This document shows, in pieces, positions 25,667 to 34,172 of a stretch of 64,000 bases of DNA. The position numbers were made by a program, and so were the translations under genes. The notes beneath the pieces were generated by a model. That model made no database searches. It was not told the origin of the DNA and was given only the letters and a program-made list of their open reading frames with translations. Every line of letters begins with the position of its first letter. Positions within the stretch are counted from its first letter, which is position 1. Location of the stretch: assembly GCA_964606665.1 (NCBI GenBank), contig CAZSHS010000010.1, forward strand, positions 34,463 to 98,462, in the 5' to 3' direction. The stretch comes from Aved-18 sp964606665. GTDB taxonomy: Bacteria > Cyanobacteriota > Vampirovibrionia > Obscuribacterales > Obscuribacteraceae.

Positions 25667-27568
25667 TCAACCGACTATCACCTCAGGACGTTTGAGCGGG
25701 TCAGGTTCAGCTATTCGCAAAACTTCTCTGGTTACAGGAGCAGTTTCTCCCTCGCCTAGAAAGATGTACTTAAATACATATGAAATTGGACTTCCCTCCG
25801 TCCAGCCAAAATAAGCGCGAGGAAGTGCCTTTGTTTTATCGCGCAAATGCAACAACACTGCAGCAATTGCATTTGGAATAGCTGGGCTGTGGCAATACAA
25901 AACAGAGTGTCCATCTACCATTCGTCCCTCGACATATAGACAATCTTCAGCAAACTCAGAAGGGTCTGATAGCTCAACTTCAAGAAAAATGAAATGAGCT
26001 TCGCTTTGAGTCAATTTATGAACTCGACGAGTAGCTGCCTCTTTCTGGCTGTAATCGGTACCACCTGGTCTGCGAGCGAGTAAACAAATCGAGCCTTCGC
26101 AGCGCATCATGTCTTCAATAATTGAATCAGCCTCACTGTCTAGATGTACAGAGGCAAGACGTAGCTCAAGAGATCTCATAGAACGCGAAATCAATGAAAC
26201 CAAAACAATTGCAGCTATAAAGAAAGAAGCAATATGTAAACCTTCTGGACGCTCGATCATGTTTGCCACTGTGGTGTAGATGAAAACAACTAAAATTGAC
26301 CAGAACAGAATCTTTTTAGAAAAGCTTTCGTTCTTGACACTGAGCGCAACGGCAAGTGCAGCAGATGCAAATAGAACAAGTACGCCAGTTGCGTAGGCCC
26401 CAGCCTGGGCGTCCACATCAGCATTGAACATCCAGGTAACAAGAAATGACACACTCGTAAAAAACACAACCAACGGACGCTGCGCGCGCGACCAATCAGG
26501 AGCCATTCCAAAGCGAGGTAAGTAACGCGGCACTAAATTCAAAAGTCCAGCCATCGCAGATGCGCCAGCGAACCAGAGAATTAAAATAGTACTGATATCG
26601 TATATGGTACCAAATGGACCACCAAGATATTTATGAGCAAGAAAAGCTAAGGCCCGTCCATTGGCCGCGCCTCCTGGCTGAAATTCCTCAGATGGTATCA
26701 AAACGGTAGTCAAAACGCTTGAAAATAGTAGCAAAATAGCCATAATAAGGGCTGCTGCAACAAGCAGTTTGCGAGTATTTTCAATTCGTCCTTGTGGATT
26801 GTTTTTTGTGTCTTCTGGCAAACCTTCCACTAGTGGCATCACTGCAACACCGGTTTCAAAGCCAGACATACCAAGCGCCAATTTCGGAAATAGAATCATT
26901 GAAATTCCTATTGCCGCCCAAATATTTCCATGGCTGATGGTGACATTCTTAAACCACAACTCCAAGCTTTGAGGATGACTAGCTAGTTCCATGCTAGCGC
27001 GAGCGACGATTACACAATTACACAAAAGATAAAGCACAACCAAAGCTACTGATACACCTATTGCTTCGCGAAATCCTTTCAAAAAGATTATGCCAAGCGC
27101 AGCCAAAATAAAGATTGTAAGTAGCTCTCGACTTTGGACGTATCTTCCTACAAAGGGGTTTTGAGCCACATGAGCTGTAGCATCAGCTGCAGATAGAGTA
27201 ATTGTAATTATAAAATCGGTGGCGGCAAAACCTAAAAGTACTAGAATCAAAGCTTTACCAAACCAGCTAGGAAGCAAATTTTCAAGCATCGCAATACTGC
27301 CCTGTCCGTGTGGACTGGCTTTTGCTACCCGAGAATAAAGCGGGACCAAGCCGAACAAAGTGACAGTTATCACGATTAGAGTGGCAATCGGCGACAGAAT
27401 TCCAGCAGCCAGAAAGGCTATACCTGGCTGATATCCCAAACTAGAAAAATAATCGACACCAGTCAAGCACATTACTTTGTACCAGGGTGCCTTCACTTGG
27501 TGCGAATCCTGTGAGCGCGCTTTTAATCCTTCAAAAAACCAACGCTCGAATCGATTTTTGGTAGCCAT
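25667..27568 (-). CDS. APC-superfamily amino-acid/cation permease
   Basis: A 633-residue transporter with about twelve helices in residues 35-450 and a cytosolic C-terminal domain of about 180 residues. The opening KVMCLTGVDYFSSLGYQPGIAFLAAG and the broken helix GMSGFETGVAVMPLVEG match the APC fold, which uses sodium or proton symport. The C-terminal region has alternating strands (ICLLARRPGG, HFIFLEVELSD), like a regulatory domain. Substrate unknown; amino acids are the default. No clear ribosome-binding site. It is separated by 80 bases from the DUF817 gene and may be its own transcript. Confidence 0.8.
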   Translation of the reverse strand: MATKNRFERWFFEGLKARSQDSHQVKAPWYKVMCLTGVDYFSSLGYQPGIAFLAAGILSPIATLIVITVTLFGLVPLYSRVAKASPHGQGSIAMLENLLPSWFGKALILVLLGFAATDFIITITLSAADATAHVAQNPFVGRYVQSRELLTIFILAALGIIFLKGFREAIGVSVALVVLYLLCNCVIVARASMELASHPQSLELWFKNVTISHGNIWAAIGISMILFPKLALGMSGFETGVAVMPLVEGLPEDTKNNPQGRIENTRKLLVAAALIMAILLLFSSVLTTVLIPSEEFQPGGAANGRALAFLAHKYLGGPFGTIYDISTILILWFAGASAMAGLLNLVPRYLPRFGMAPDWSRAQRPLVVFFTSVSFLVTWMFNADVDAQAGAYATGVLVLFASAALAVALSVKNESFSKKILFWSILVVFIYTTVANMIERPEGLHIASFFIAAIVLVSLISRSMRSLELRLASVHLDSEADSIIEDMMRCEGSICLLARRPGGTDYSQKEAATRRVHKLTQSEAHFIFLEVELSDPSEFAEDCLYVEGRMVDGHSVLYCHSPAIPNAIAAVLLHLRDKTKALPRAYFGWTEGSPISYVFKYIFLGEGETAPVTREVLRIAEPDPLKRPEVIVG

Positions 27569-27648
27569 TCAAATTACATCATCGATAGGTATTATATTCA
27601 TGCCCGCTGTTGCAGTCTTCATTAGACGTTGAGCCTGATAAATGTGAT

Positions 27649-28479
27649 TTAAAGGCGGTTAGCCACCATTGTCTTTTCTGCCATTTTTTCTTTTACGTGC
27701 TTTAACTGCGCCACAACGATAAAACTAATTATGACCAGCAAAAACCACGATGAAATCTTGGAACTATGAACCATGCACCATTTGTCGGCTTGGTATGGAT
27801 ACTGCCAAGCGTTTAGAAAAGTGCTTATATTTTCGGCAAACCAGACAAAAAGTCCAATGAGCAAAAATGAGAGAGCAAGCGGCATTGTGCGAGTATTCCT
27901 GTCCACTGTATATTGCACCTTCGTTCTCCAAAATATGATGAATACAAACGGCATCAAAATAAATCGCAGATCTGCAATAAAGTGTTCGGTGAAAAAATTG
28001 GCGTAAATCAGGATGCCAAAAGGAAACGCGATAATTGCTCGTGGGTAATGTAAAAGTTTGAGATCAAATCGACGCCAAGCTTGGCACATATAGCTTGCCA
28101 CACTTGAATACAAAAATCCACTGTATAACGGGACGCCACCAATTTTGGTATATGCAAAATCTGGATAAGACCAAGATCCCGAATGTGTTTTGAATAATTC
28201 AAGACAAAGTCCAATAGCGTGAAAAACTAGAATTACCTTAACTTCGTCAAGTGTTTCCAGCTTACTGAAATACATGAAGACTTGGACCAGAAGACAAATG
28301 AAGAGCAATAAATCATATCTAGGAAATCCTGGAATTGCCACCACTTTAGTAGCCGCAAGTGCAAAAAAAATCGCTACTGGAAAAATACAGCTCAACGCCT
28401 GCAAAATAGCAAAACGGAGCAATTGTTTTACTTTTGAAGACGACACAGTATTCGACATTATGATTTTTGGCAAATTCAT
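27649..28479 (-). CDS. DUF817 family membrane protein
   Basis: A 276-residue polytopic membrane protein with eight or so helices. The signature segments GSWSYPDFAYTKIGGVPLYSG, SVASYMCQAWRRFDL, IYANFFTEHFIADLRF and WFAENISTFLNAWQYP are those of DUF817. Function of the family is unknown; conserved His, Asp and Glu residues (FFTEHF, WFAENIS) may form a metal or transport site. An alternative start at the in-frame ATG seven codons in is possible. Single gene on its strand. Confidence 0.85.
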   Translation of the reverse strand: MNLPKIIMSNTVSSSKVKQLLRFAILQALSCIFPVAIFFALAATKVVAIPGFPRYDLLLFICLLVQVFMYFSKLETLDEVKVILVFHAIGLCLELFKTHSGSWSYPDFAYTKIGGVPLYSGFLYSSVASYMCQAWRRFDLKLLHYPRAIIAFPFGILIYANFFTEHFIADLRFILMPFVFIIFWRTKVQYTVDRNTRTMPLALSFLLIGLFVWFAENISTFLNAWQYPYQADKWCMVHSSKISSWFLLVIISFIVVAQLKHVKEKMAEKTMVANRL

Positions 28480-28697
28480 TCATCAGGCATAGTACCGCCG
28501 CATAATGAAACTTGCTGTAAGAATTTAAATAAACCAGGTTAAGACGCAATTAGCTCGAGATTAACCTTGGGACAGTCACTGCGTGAGAGAATTTAACATT
28601 AGCGATGCTTGCTTTTCTAATCAATTGAACAACTCATCAATATCCCATAAAATTTTCCGCTAGTTTAGAATAGAAATCAGTAATCAAGAGAAAATTC

Positions 28698-29096
28698 ATG
28701 CCACTCACCGCCGACGAAAAACTCGAAATTCAAGAACTGGCAGTTCGATATGCTCTTGCCATGGACGCCGAAGACTTATACTCCTGGCTTGAAACCTGGA
28801 CCGACGACGGTACTTGGGCAGGTGGTTTGGGAGAATATATTGGCAAAAGTTCACTCAAAGAGCTTTTCCATGAGTTGGGCGAAAGAATTAAAGGAAAGCG
28901 CCATCTCATGACCAATTTCATCATCACAGGCGATAGCAATTCAGCCAATATGAAGTGCTACATGACCATCATAGACCGCATAAATAGTCCAGAAATCATT
29001 GCCACCGGCGTCTATACTGACACTTTAAAGCGAGTAAATGGTCGATTTAAGTTCTTGCACCGCCAAGTCAAACTCGACCCAAGCTTTAAAACGTAA
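28698..29096 (+). CDS. SnoaL-like (NTF2-fold) protein
   Basis: A 132-residue single-domain protein of the SnoaL_4 type. LTADEKLEIQELAVRYALAM, then DLYSWLETWTDDGTW and KGKRHLMTNFIITGD, match the family's opening helix, active-site Asp-Asp-Gly and central His. Members act as small isomerases, dehydratases or ligand binders. GAGA lies before the ATG. Its stop codon TAA is contributed by the left arm of a palindrome copy (29087-29118), so the C-terminal Lys-Thr are repeat-encoded. Confidence 0.85.
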   Translation: MPLTADEKLEIQELAVRYALAMDAEDLYSWLETWTDDGTWAGGLGEYIGKSSLKELFHELGERIKGKRHLMTNFIITGDSNSANMKCYMTIIDRINSPEIIATGVYTDTLKRVNGRFKFLHRQVKLDPSFKT

Positions 29097-29118
29097 TCCG
29101 ATATCGGAATACGTCTTA
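29087..29118. repeat. Iterated palindrome, copy 4 (over a stop codon)
   Basis: Centred at 29102/29103 with 16-base arms and two mismatches. Both arms keep the ACGT flank. The TAA inside the left arm is the stop codon of the SnoaL-like gene. The hairpin could act downstream of the gene, but no T-run follows. Confidence 0.9.
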
Positions 29119-29176
29119 AAAAATGCAAGTACCGCGAATTAATATAAGTAATCCTCTTGCTGGGCTTACTTAATTT

Positions 29177-30025
29177 ATGCAATTTGATTCGTATTTTGGC
29201 TGCGTACTTATAGTTTTTCTGAGCACCCTAGTCTCTGTGTCAGGGCTTTTGGCGACTCGCAAACTAGTAGGTCTCAATAAACTACGCGCCTCCCATGAGG
29301 TGGGAGGTTATCTTCTGTCAGTTGTCGGCACTTTGTACGCCGTATTGCTTGGTCTTGTGGTTGTGGACGCTATGCAAAAGTTCCAAGTCGCCCGCGATGT
29401 AACAGAAAGAGAAGCAAATTGTCTGGCTGATGTATTCATACTGGCTTCGGGTTTTCCAGAACCAAAGCGCTCTCAACTAAAGTCTTTGTGTGTCAAATAC
29501 GGTGAATTGGTAGTCAATGAAGAATGGGAGACGATGAAATCAAACAAGCATTACCCAGAGGCAAGACGAACAGCAGTGAGGTTGATGCAAGAAGTAATTG
29601 CGTTTGAACCCAAAACTGAAGGAGAAAAGGCTATCTATCCCCTTGCGGTCGACAATTCCTGTCAAATCTGGCAGAATCGGCGAACTCGAACAAACATGGC
29701 ATTTTCCGGCATTCCCACTGTCGAATGGGTCACACTATTTGCTGGCGCAATAATCACCATATTTTTCACCTATTTTTTCGGACTGGAAAATCTTCCATTG
29801 CAAATTATCATGACTGCGATGGTCTCTATTTTAATTTCGCTCAATATGTTCCTTGTGCTTTTGTATGGTTATCCGTTTTCTGGAGAACTCTGCATAAGTC
29901 CTGATGCATTTATGATCACTCGCTCAGTTTTCGATAATCGAGTTGGTCACACAGAGATTCCATCCGAGTCTGGCACCATACTCGATACCAAAGACAAGAA
30001 CAAAAATCAACAAAATACTTTATAG
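29177..30025 (+). CDS. DUF4239 membrane protein (bestrophin-like topology), paralogue 1
   Basis: A 282-residue protein with two hydrophobic helices at the N-terminus (about 7-25 and 45-65), a soluble middle, and two near the C-terminus (about 190-240). GGYLLSVVGTLYAVLLGLVVVDAMQKF and EREANCLADVFILASGFPEP match DUF4239, and YPFSGELCISPDAF is the conserved C-terminal motif. Function unknown; the layout recalls bestrophin-like channels. Same family as the gene at 37964-38797. Followed by the thioredoxin-like gene 18 bases downstream. Confidence 0.85.
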   Translation: MQFDSYFGCVLIVFLSTLVSVSGLLATRKLVGLNKLRASHEVGGYLLSVVGTLYAVLLGLVVVDAMQKFQVARDVTEREANCLADVFILASGFPEPKRSQLKSLCVKYGELVVNEEWETMKSNKHYPEARRTAVRLMQEVIAFEPKTEGEKAIYPLAVDNSCQIWQNRRTRTNMAFSGIPTVEWVTLFAGAIITIFFTYFFGLENLPLQIIMTAMVSILISLNMFLVLLYGYPFSGELCISPDAFMITRSVFDNRVGHTEIPSESGTILDTKDKNKNQQNTL

Positions 30026-30043
30026 GATACTGGAGGCGGACAA

Positions 30044-30463
30044 ATGCAAAAATTTATAGCTTTTCTGGTTGTCATGGCTGTTTATTTCGGTGCGTCCACA
30101 AGCCTGGCTATAGCAGAAGATAGTGCTAAAAGCGCAGGTAAAAAAGTTCGTTTCATAGCCATTTACGACGACAAATGTCAATGGTCCTGCGGTGTGGTGA
30201 AGCCACTTGTAGAAGGACTCAAAAAAGACTATGGAGAGAAAGTTGAGTTTTACGAACTAAATACCAGTAAAGGCAAAATGTCAGATTCAACTAAATTGGC
30301 AAAAGAGCTTGGTGTGGAACCCTTTTTTACAAGCTCGATGGCTTACATTCCATGCGTTGGCGTCTTCACTAAATCCGGCAAGTTAGTAAAAGAAATTCCA
30401 GCTGCCAAACCCAAAGAAATGTATGTCAAATTTATCGACAAGGCACTTGCCGCCAAAAATTAA
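30044..30463 (+). CDS. Exported thioredoxin-like protein with CxxxC site
   Basis: A 139-residue secreted protein with a signal peptide ending SLAIAED (about residue 24). The fold pattern is thioredoxin-like: strand VRFIAIYDD, then KCQWSCGVVKPLVEGL, strand VEFYELNTS, a cis-Pro-like YIPCVGVF and the final strand pair. The usual CxxC is CQWSC here, with three residues between the cysteines, and a third Cys follows the cis-Pro. A redox or metal-binding role is possible but the spacing is unusual. A strong GGAGG lies seven bases before the ATG. It is between DUF4239 and the membrane kinase in a probable operon. Confidence 0.7.
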   Translation: MQKFIAFLVVMAVYFGASTSLAIAEDSAKSAGKKVRFIAIYDDKCQWSCGVVKPLVEGLKKDYGEKVEFYELNTSKGKMSDSTKLAKELGVEPFFTSSMAYIPCVGVFTKSGKLVKEIPAAKPKEMYVKFIDKALAAKN

Positions 30464-30481
30464 TCGAGGATCCCTTTTTAA

Positions 30482-32488
30482 ATGCAAAAAACGGGTGAAA
30501 GAGCGATTTCGGCGACGCAGTCGCTTTCAACTGTAAGCAACGAGATCTTAAACCGATATCGGATTACGTCCAGAAGTCTGGCAATAGTTGTACTTGCATT
30601 ATCGATTCTTGTACTTTATGGATGGGCTACGGGAAACTATGGCATCGTTAGGTTAATACCGGATTTTACAAGCGGCAATACATCGGGAAATCCAAGTATT
30701 CCCTTTGCCGGACAAGTCAATTCCACAACGGCAATTTGTTTATGTCTCACTTCATTTGCATTGCTTATTTTAAACTTCACGTCCAACTCCAAATTATGGA
30801 TTTTCGCTCGTGCTCTTGGTGGATTAGTAGCCATTTTCAGCGTTCTGGGAATTTGGGGAGAAATCACAGGAGAAGAACTTTTTTCGCTTCGAGTGCTCCA
30901 ACCTGAGCCTTCCGCACCTGGAATTACATTTCCAAACCCGGTGGTACAAGAAGAAGCTGCCAGTTTACTTCTTTTAGGAACCGCGCTTTTAACTTATGCA
31001 TGGACCCTTAAGCGAACCTGTTTGTCGCATTTATTTCTTATTGCAAGTCTACTTGTACCGCTCTTAATATTATTTGGAGCTGCAACCAAATCACCGCATT
31101 TATGCGCAATGGGTGGCTGTTTTCAAATGTCTATAGGATTTTCGATTTTAGTGATATTCTCATCGCTTGGCACTTTACTTGCAAGTTGCACTTCAGGTCA
31201 TGCCTCACTTTTAGTGAGCAAATCGGCAGGTGGTGCCTTGTCAAGGCGCGGTGCAGCATTCTTATTAATACTTCCATTTTTATTGTTGTTACGAACGATT
31301 TTGGTGACAGTAGAAGTTAGAGGTTATCCCCTGGTGGAAGAACCTTTGAGCTGGGCTATCTTTGCCCTTCTAGCTCTAGTGTTTACAGTATGGCTTATTG
31401 CAAGCGGAGCTGGCGCACTTGAGCGAATTGAAACCGAAAAAGAAGAAATAAAATTACAATTAGAAGAAAGCGAAGACAACATGCGCCGTACACTTAAAAC
31501 TGTTGGGGGAAGCGGTGGTGCAAGCACTGGAAGAAATCAGTCTATAACGCGCTTTAAAAAAATCTGTATGGTGTGTTCCCAAGAATTCGACTTTTCAGTT
31601 GAAATCTGTCCAAATGACCAAAACCCTCTTCAAAAGGTTCGATACGACACCCTTGTTGGAACCACTTTTCTCGACAAATATGAAATTTTAGAAGAACTTG
31701 GCTCGGGTGGAATGAGCACTGTGTATAAAGTAAAGCAAGTTTTTCTGGACAAAGAATTTGCACTGAAAATTTTAAAGGATTCTGCTGCAGGCTCTGGAGA
31801 GGGAATTGCCCGGTTCCAGAGAGAAGCTCAGGCCGCAGGTTCTCTCAAACATCAGGGTATTATTTCAATTCAAGATTTTGGCTTAACTCCAGATGGTCAG
31901 CCATATATGACTATGGAATACATAGCAGGTTCGAGCCTTTCACAATTACTAGATAAAAAATCAAAATTAGACTTGCGTCTTGCCTTATCTTTCATGGACC
32001 AAATTTGTGAAGCGCTCAAGCACGCACATGAAAATGGGATTGTACACAGAGATCTAAAGCCAAGCAACATAATGCTCGTGACAGGACTAGACGGAAAAAT
32101 CACCGCTAAGATTGTAGATTTCGGTATTGCAAAAGTGGTGGCAGAAAACAGTGAAAATTCACTCAATTTAACCAAAACCGGCGAATTGATAGGCAGTCCA
32201 CTCTACATGAGCCCAGAACAATGCAGAGGTCAAAAAATAGATCATCGCTCGGACATTTATTCAGTGGGATGCGTTTTTTATGAAATGCTTGTTGGCATGC
32301 CACCAATTGTAGGCAAGCAAGTTACAGACACAATTTTGGCCCATATTCAAAAACCACCAAATCCATTTCCAGATGGTGTAGAAGTTCCTGAAAATGTCAA
32401 AGAAGCAATATACAAAGCTTTAGAAAAAGAACCAGATTCAAGACATCAATCGATGCAAGATTTCAAACGATCCATTTTTAATACCTAA
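30482..32488 (+). CDS. Membrane-anchored Ser/Thr protein kinase with N-terminal sensor
   Basis: A 668-residue protein in which the Hanks-type kinase is C-terminal, unlike the common N-terminal arrangement. Eight or so helices (residues about 35-310) are followed by a coiled segment, a partial zinc-ribbon (CMVCSQEF...CPNDQNPL, about 360-380) and the kinase from residue about 400. The kinase has GSGGMSTVYKV (glycine loop), ALKIL (Lys), HRDLKPSN (catalytic loop) and DFGIAK. All catalytic residues are present, so it should be active and signal from the membrane to the cytosol. A copy of the palindrome lies in codons about 23-30. Confidence 0.92.
   Translation: MQKTGERAISATQSLSTVSNEILNRYRITSRSLAIVVLALSILVLYGWATGNYGIVRLIPDFTSGNTSGNPSIPFAGQVNSTTAICLCLTSFALLILNFTSNSKLWIFARALGGLVAIFSVLGIWGEITGEELFSLRVLQPEPSAPGITFPNPVVQEEAASLLLLGTALLTYAWTLKRTCLSHLFLIASLLVPLLILFGAATKSPHLCAMGGCFQMSIGFSILVIFSSLGTLLASCTSGHASLLVSKSAGGALSRRGAAFLLILPFLLLLRTILVTVEVRGYPLVEEPLSWAIFALLALVFTVWLIASGAGALERIETEKEEIKLQLEESEDNMRRTLKTVGGSGGASTGRNQSITRFKKICMVCSQEFDFSVEICPNDQNPLQKVRYDTLVGTTFLDKYEILEELGSGGMSTVYKVKQVFLDKEFALKILKDSAAGSGEGIARFQREAQAAGSLKHQGIISIQDFGLTPDGQPYMTMEYIAGSSLSQLLDKKSKLDLRLALSFMDQICEALKHAHENGIVHRDLKPSNIMLVTGLDGKITAKIVDFGIAKVVAENSENSLNLTKTGELIGSPLYMSPEQCRGQKIDHRSDIYSVGCVFYEMLVGMPPIVGKQVTDTILAHIQKPPNPFPDGVEVPENVKEAIYKALEKEPDSRHQSMQDFKRSIFNT
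30548..30569. repeat. Iterated palindrome, copy 5 (inside kinase gene)
   Basis: Centred at 30557/30558, read in a third frame to give NRYRIT near the cytosolic N-terminus of the membrane kinase. The right arm keeps GGATTACGT; the left arm is TTAAACC. Confidence 0.9.
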
Positions 32489-32516
32489 AAATCCAACCTC
32501 AAAAGAAAACAAGAAA

Positions 32517-34157
32517 ATGCTTCCAATTACAGAAATAGCTTCCAAGCTTGGACTAACCGCACAAGAAATAGAGCCATACGGTCATCACGCCGCTAAACTT
32601 AGTATGGACACAATCAACAAGACTTTGGCAAAACCACTTAAGGGCAAATTGATTTTGGTTACTGCCACCACTCCGACCAAAGCCGGAGAAGGCAAAACGA
32701 CGATGTCTATTGGATTATCACAAGCGCTCTGCCTTCTGAAAAAAAATGCGGTTGCAGCACTTCGTGAACCCTCGATGGGACCAGTTTTTGGCATGAAAGG
32801 TGGTGCTACTGGCGCAGGAAAAAGTCAGCTTGTTCCCGCTGCCGATATAAACCTTCATTTCACCGGAGACATGCACGCAATCACTTCTGCCAATAATCTA
32901 ATCGCTGCTTGCATCGACAATGAGTTGCACTTTCGAAGTCACCTAAAACTTGACCCCCTCAATATTTTGCATCGTCGAGTAATGGACATGAATGATCGTG
33001 CGCTTCGCAACCTCGTTATCGGTCTTGGAGGTAAAGCAAACGGAGTTCCTCGCGAAGCTGGTTTCGATATTACGGCAGCTTCTGAAGTGATGGCTGTATT
33101 ATGCCTTTCTGAAGATCTGAGCGCATTAAAATCGCGCCTGGGAAAAATTGTTGTTGGCATGAATTTAGATGGTAATCCGATATCGGTTTACGATCTTGAA
33201 ATAGTCGATGCTTTAGTGGCAATTTTGGCTCATGCGATTAAACCTAACTTAGTTCAAACAATTGAAGGAACACCAGCTTTTCTTCACGGTGGACCTTTTG
33301 GAAACATCGCACATGGAACATCTAGTTTGATTGCAACCAAAATAGCTCGAAGACTAGCAGATATTGTTGTGACTGAATGCGGCTTTGGCTCAGATCTTGG
33401 CTTTGAAAAATTTTGCGACATTGTGGCAGCCCCAAGACAAAAGGAACTGACTCCCGACGCCGTTGTGCTTGTAACAACCGCTCGCGCTCTCAAATTACAT
33501 GGTGGAGCCAATGCTAAAGAACTCGACAAAGAAGATATAGAAGCCCTTAATCTGGGCATGGCGAATCTGGAAAGACATGTTTCAATCGTGAAAAGATCTG
33601 GATTGCCATTCGTCGTCGGCATAAATCGGTTTGCAACTGATGCAAAAAGCGAGACTCAAGCAATTTTAGAATTCTGCCGAAAGAACATGTGGCCTGCTGC
33701 TATCGGAAATCCTTTCGACCAAGGCGGAGAAGGTTTGAAAGACCTTGGTGCACTAGTTTTGAAAGAACTAGAAAATCCAGGCTGTTTCAAGCCTTTTTAT
33801 GATTGCACTGCTTCGATTCAGGAGAAACTCGAATTGCTAGTAGCAAACGTTTATGGCGGAAGTGGCGTTGTTCTCTTGCCTAAGGCTCAAAAACAACTTG
33901 ATTGGCTGAAGAAGCAAGGTTTTGACTCATTGCCAATTTGTGTTTCTAAGACTCAATATTCTTTTAGTGACAATCCAACTTTGTTAAATGCACCAAAAGA
34001 TTTTTCAATTGAAGTAAGAGAATTCAAACTTTCTGCTGGTGCAGGTTTTGTAGTGGCATTAACTGGAGAATTAATGGCCATGCCCGGTCTGCCCAAGCGT
34101 CCCTCTGCTTGCGAAATTAAAGTAGACGACACTGGAAAGATTTCAAATATGGCTTAG
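32517..34157 (+). CDS. fhs: Formate--tetrahydrofolate ligase
   Basis: Makes 10-formyl-THF from formate, THF and ATP, feeding purine and one-carbon metabolism. The 546-residue length is normal. The nucleotide-binding loop is TPTKAGEGKTT (about residues 51-61), followed by LREPSMGPVFGMKGGATG, the family's central FTGDMHAI, HRRVMDMNDRALR, and FGSDLGFEKFCDI. All major motifs are present. The stretch DGNPISVYDLE, in place of the usual dGxPVT-x-x-DL, is encoded by a palindrome copy without length change. It is 28 bases after the kinase gene, with only a weak A-rich leader. Confidence 0.95.
   Translation: MLPITEIASKLGLTAQEIEPYGHHAAKLSMDTINKTLAKPLKGKLILVTATTPTKAGEGKTTMSIGLSQALCLLKKNAVAALREPSMGPVFGMKGGATGAGKSQLVPAADINLHFTGDMHAITSANNLIAACIDNELHFRSHLKLDPLNILHRRVMDMNDRALRNLVIGLGGKANGVPREAGFDITAASEVMAVLCLSEDLSALKSRLGKIVVGMNLDGNPISVYDLEIVDALVAILAHAIKPNLVQTIEGTPAFLHGGPFGNIAHGTSSLIATKIARRLADIVVTECGFGSDLGFEKFCDIVAAPRQKELTPDAVVLVTTARALKLHGGANAKELDKEDIEALNLGMANLERHVSIVKRSGLPFVVGINRFATDAKSETQAILEFCRKNMWPAAIGNPFDQGGEGLKDLGALVLKELENPGCFKPFYDCTASIQEKLELLVANVYGGSGVVLLPKAQKQLDWLKKQGFDSLPICVSKTQYSFSDNPTLLNAPKDFSIEVREFKLSAGAGFVVALTGELMAMPGLPKRPSACEIKVDDTGKISNMA
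33172..33192. repeat. Iterated palindrome, copy 6 (inside fhs)
   Basis: Centred at 33181/33182, encoding NPISVY in formate-THF ligase. The family has a G-x-P-V-T-like stretch before DL at this point, so the palindrome occupies normal sequence. Confidence 0.9.
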
Positions 34158-34172
34158 TCGTTGTCGCTTGTT

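Noticed and set aside
29087..29118. Palindrome copy 4 as an intrinsic terminator
   Set aside because: The hairpin would form, but no run of thymines follows, and other copies lie within genes where termination would be harmful.
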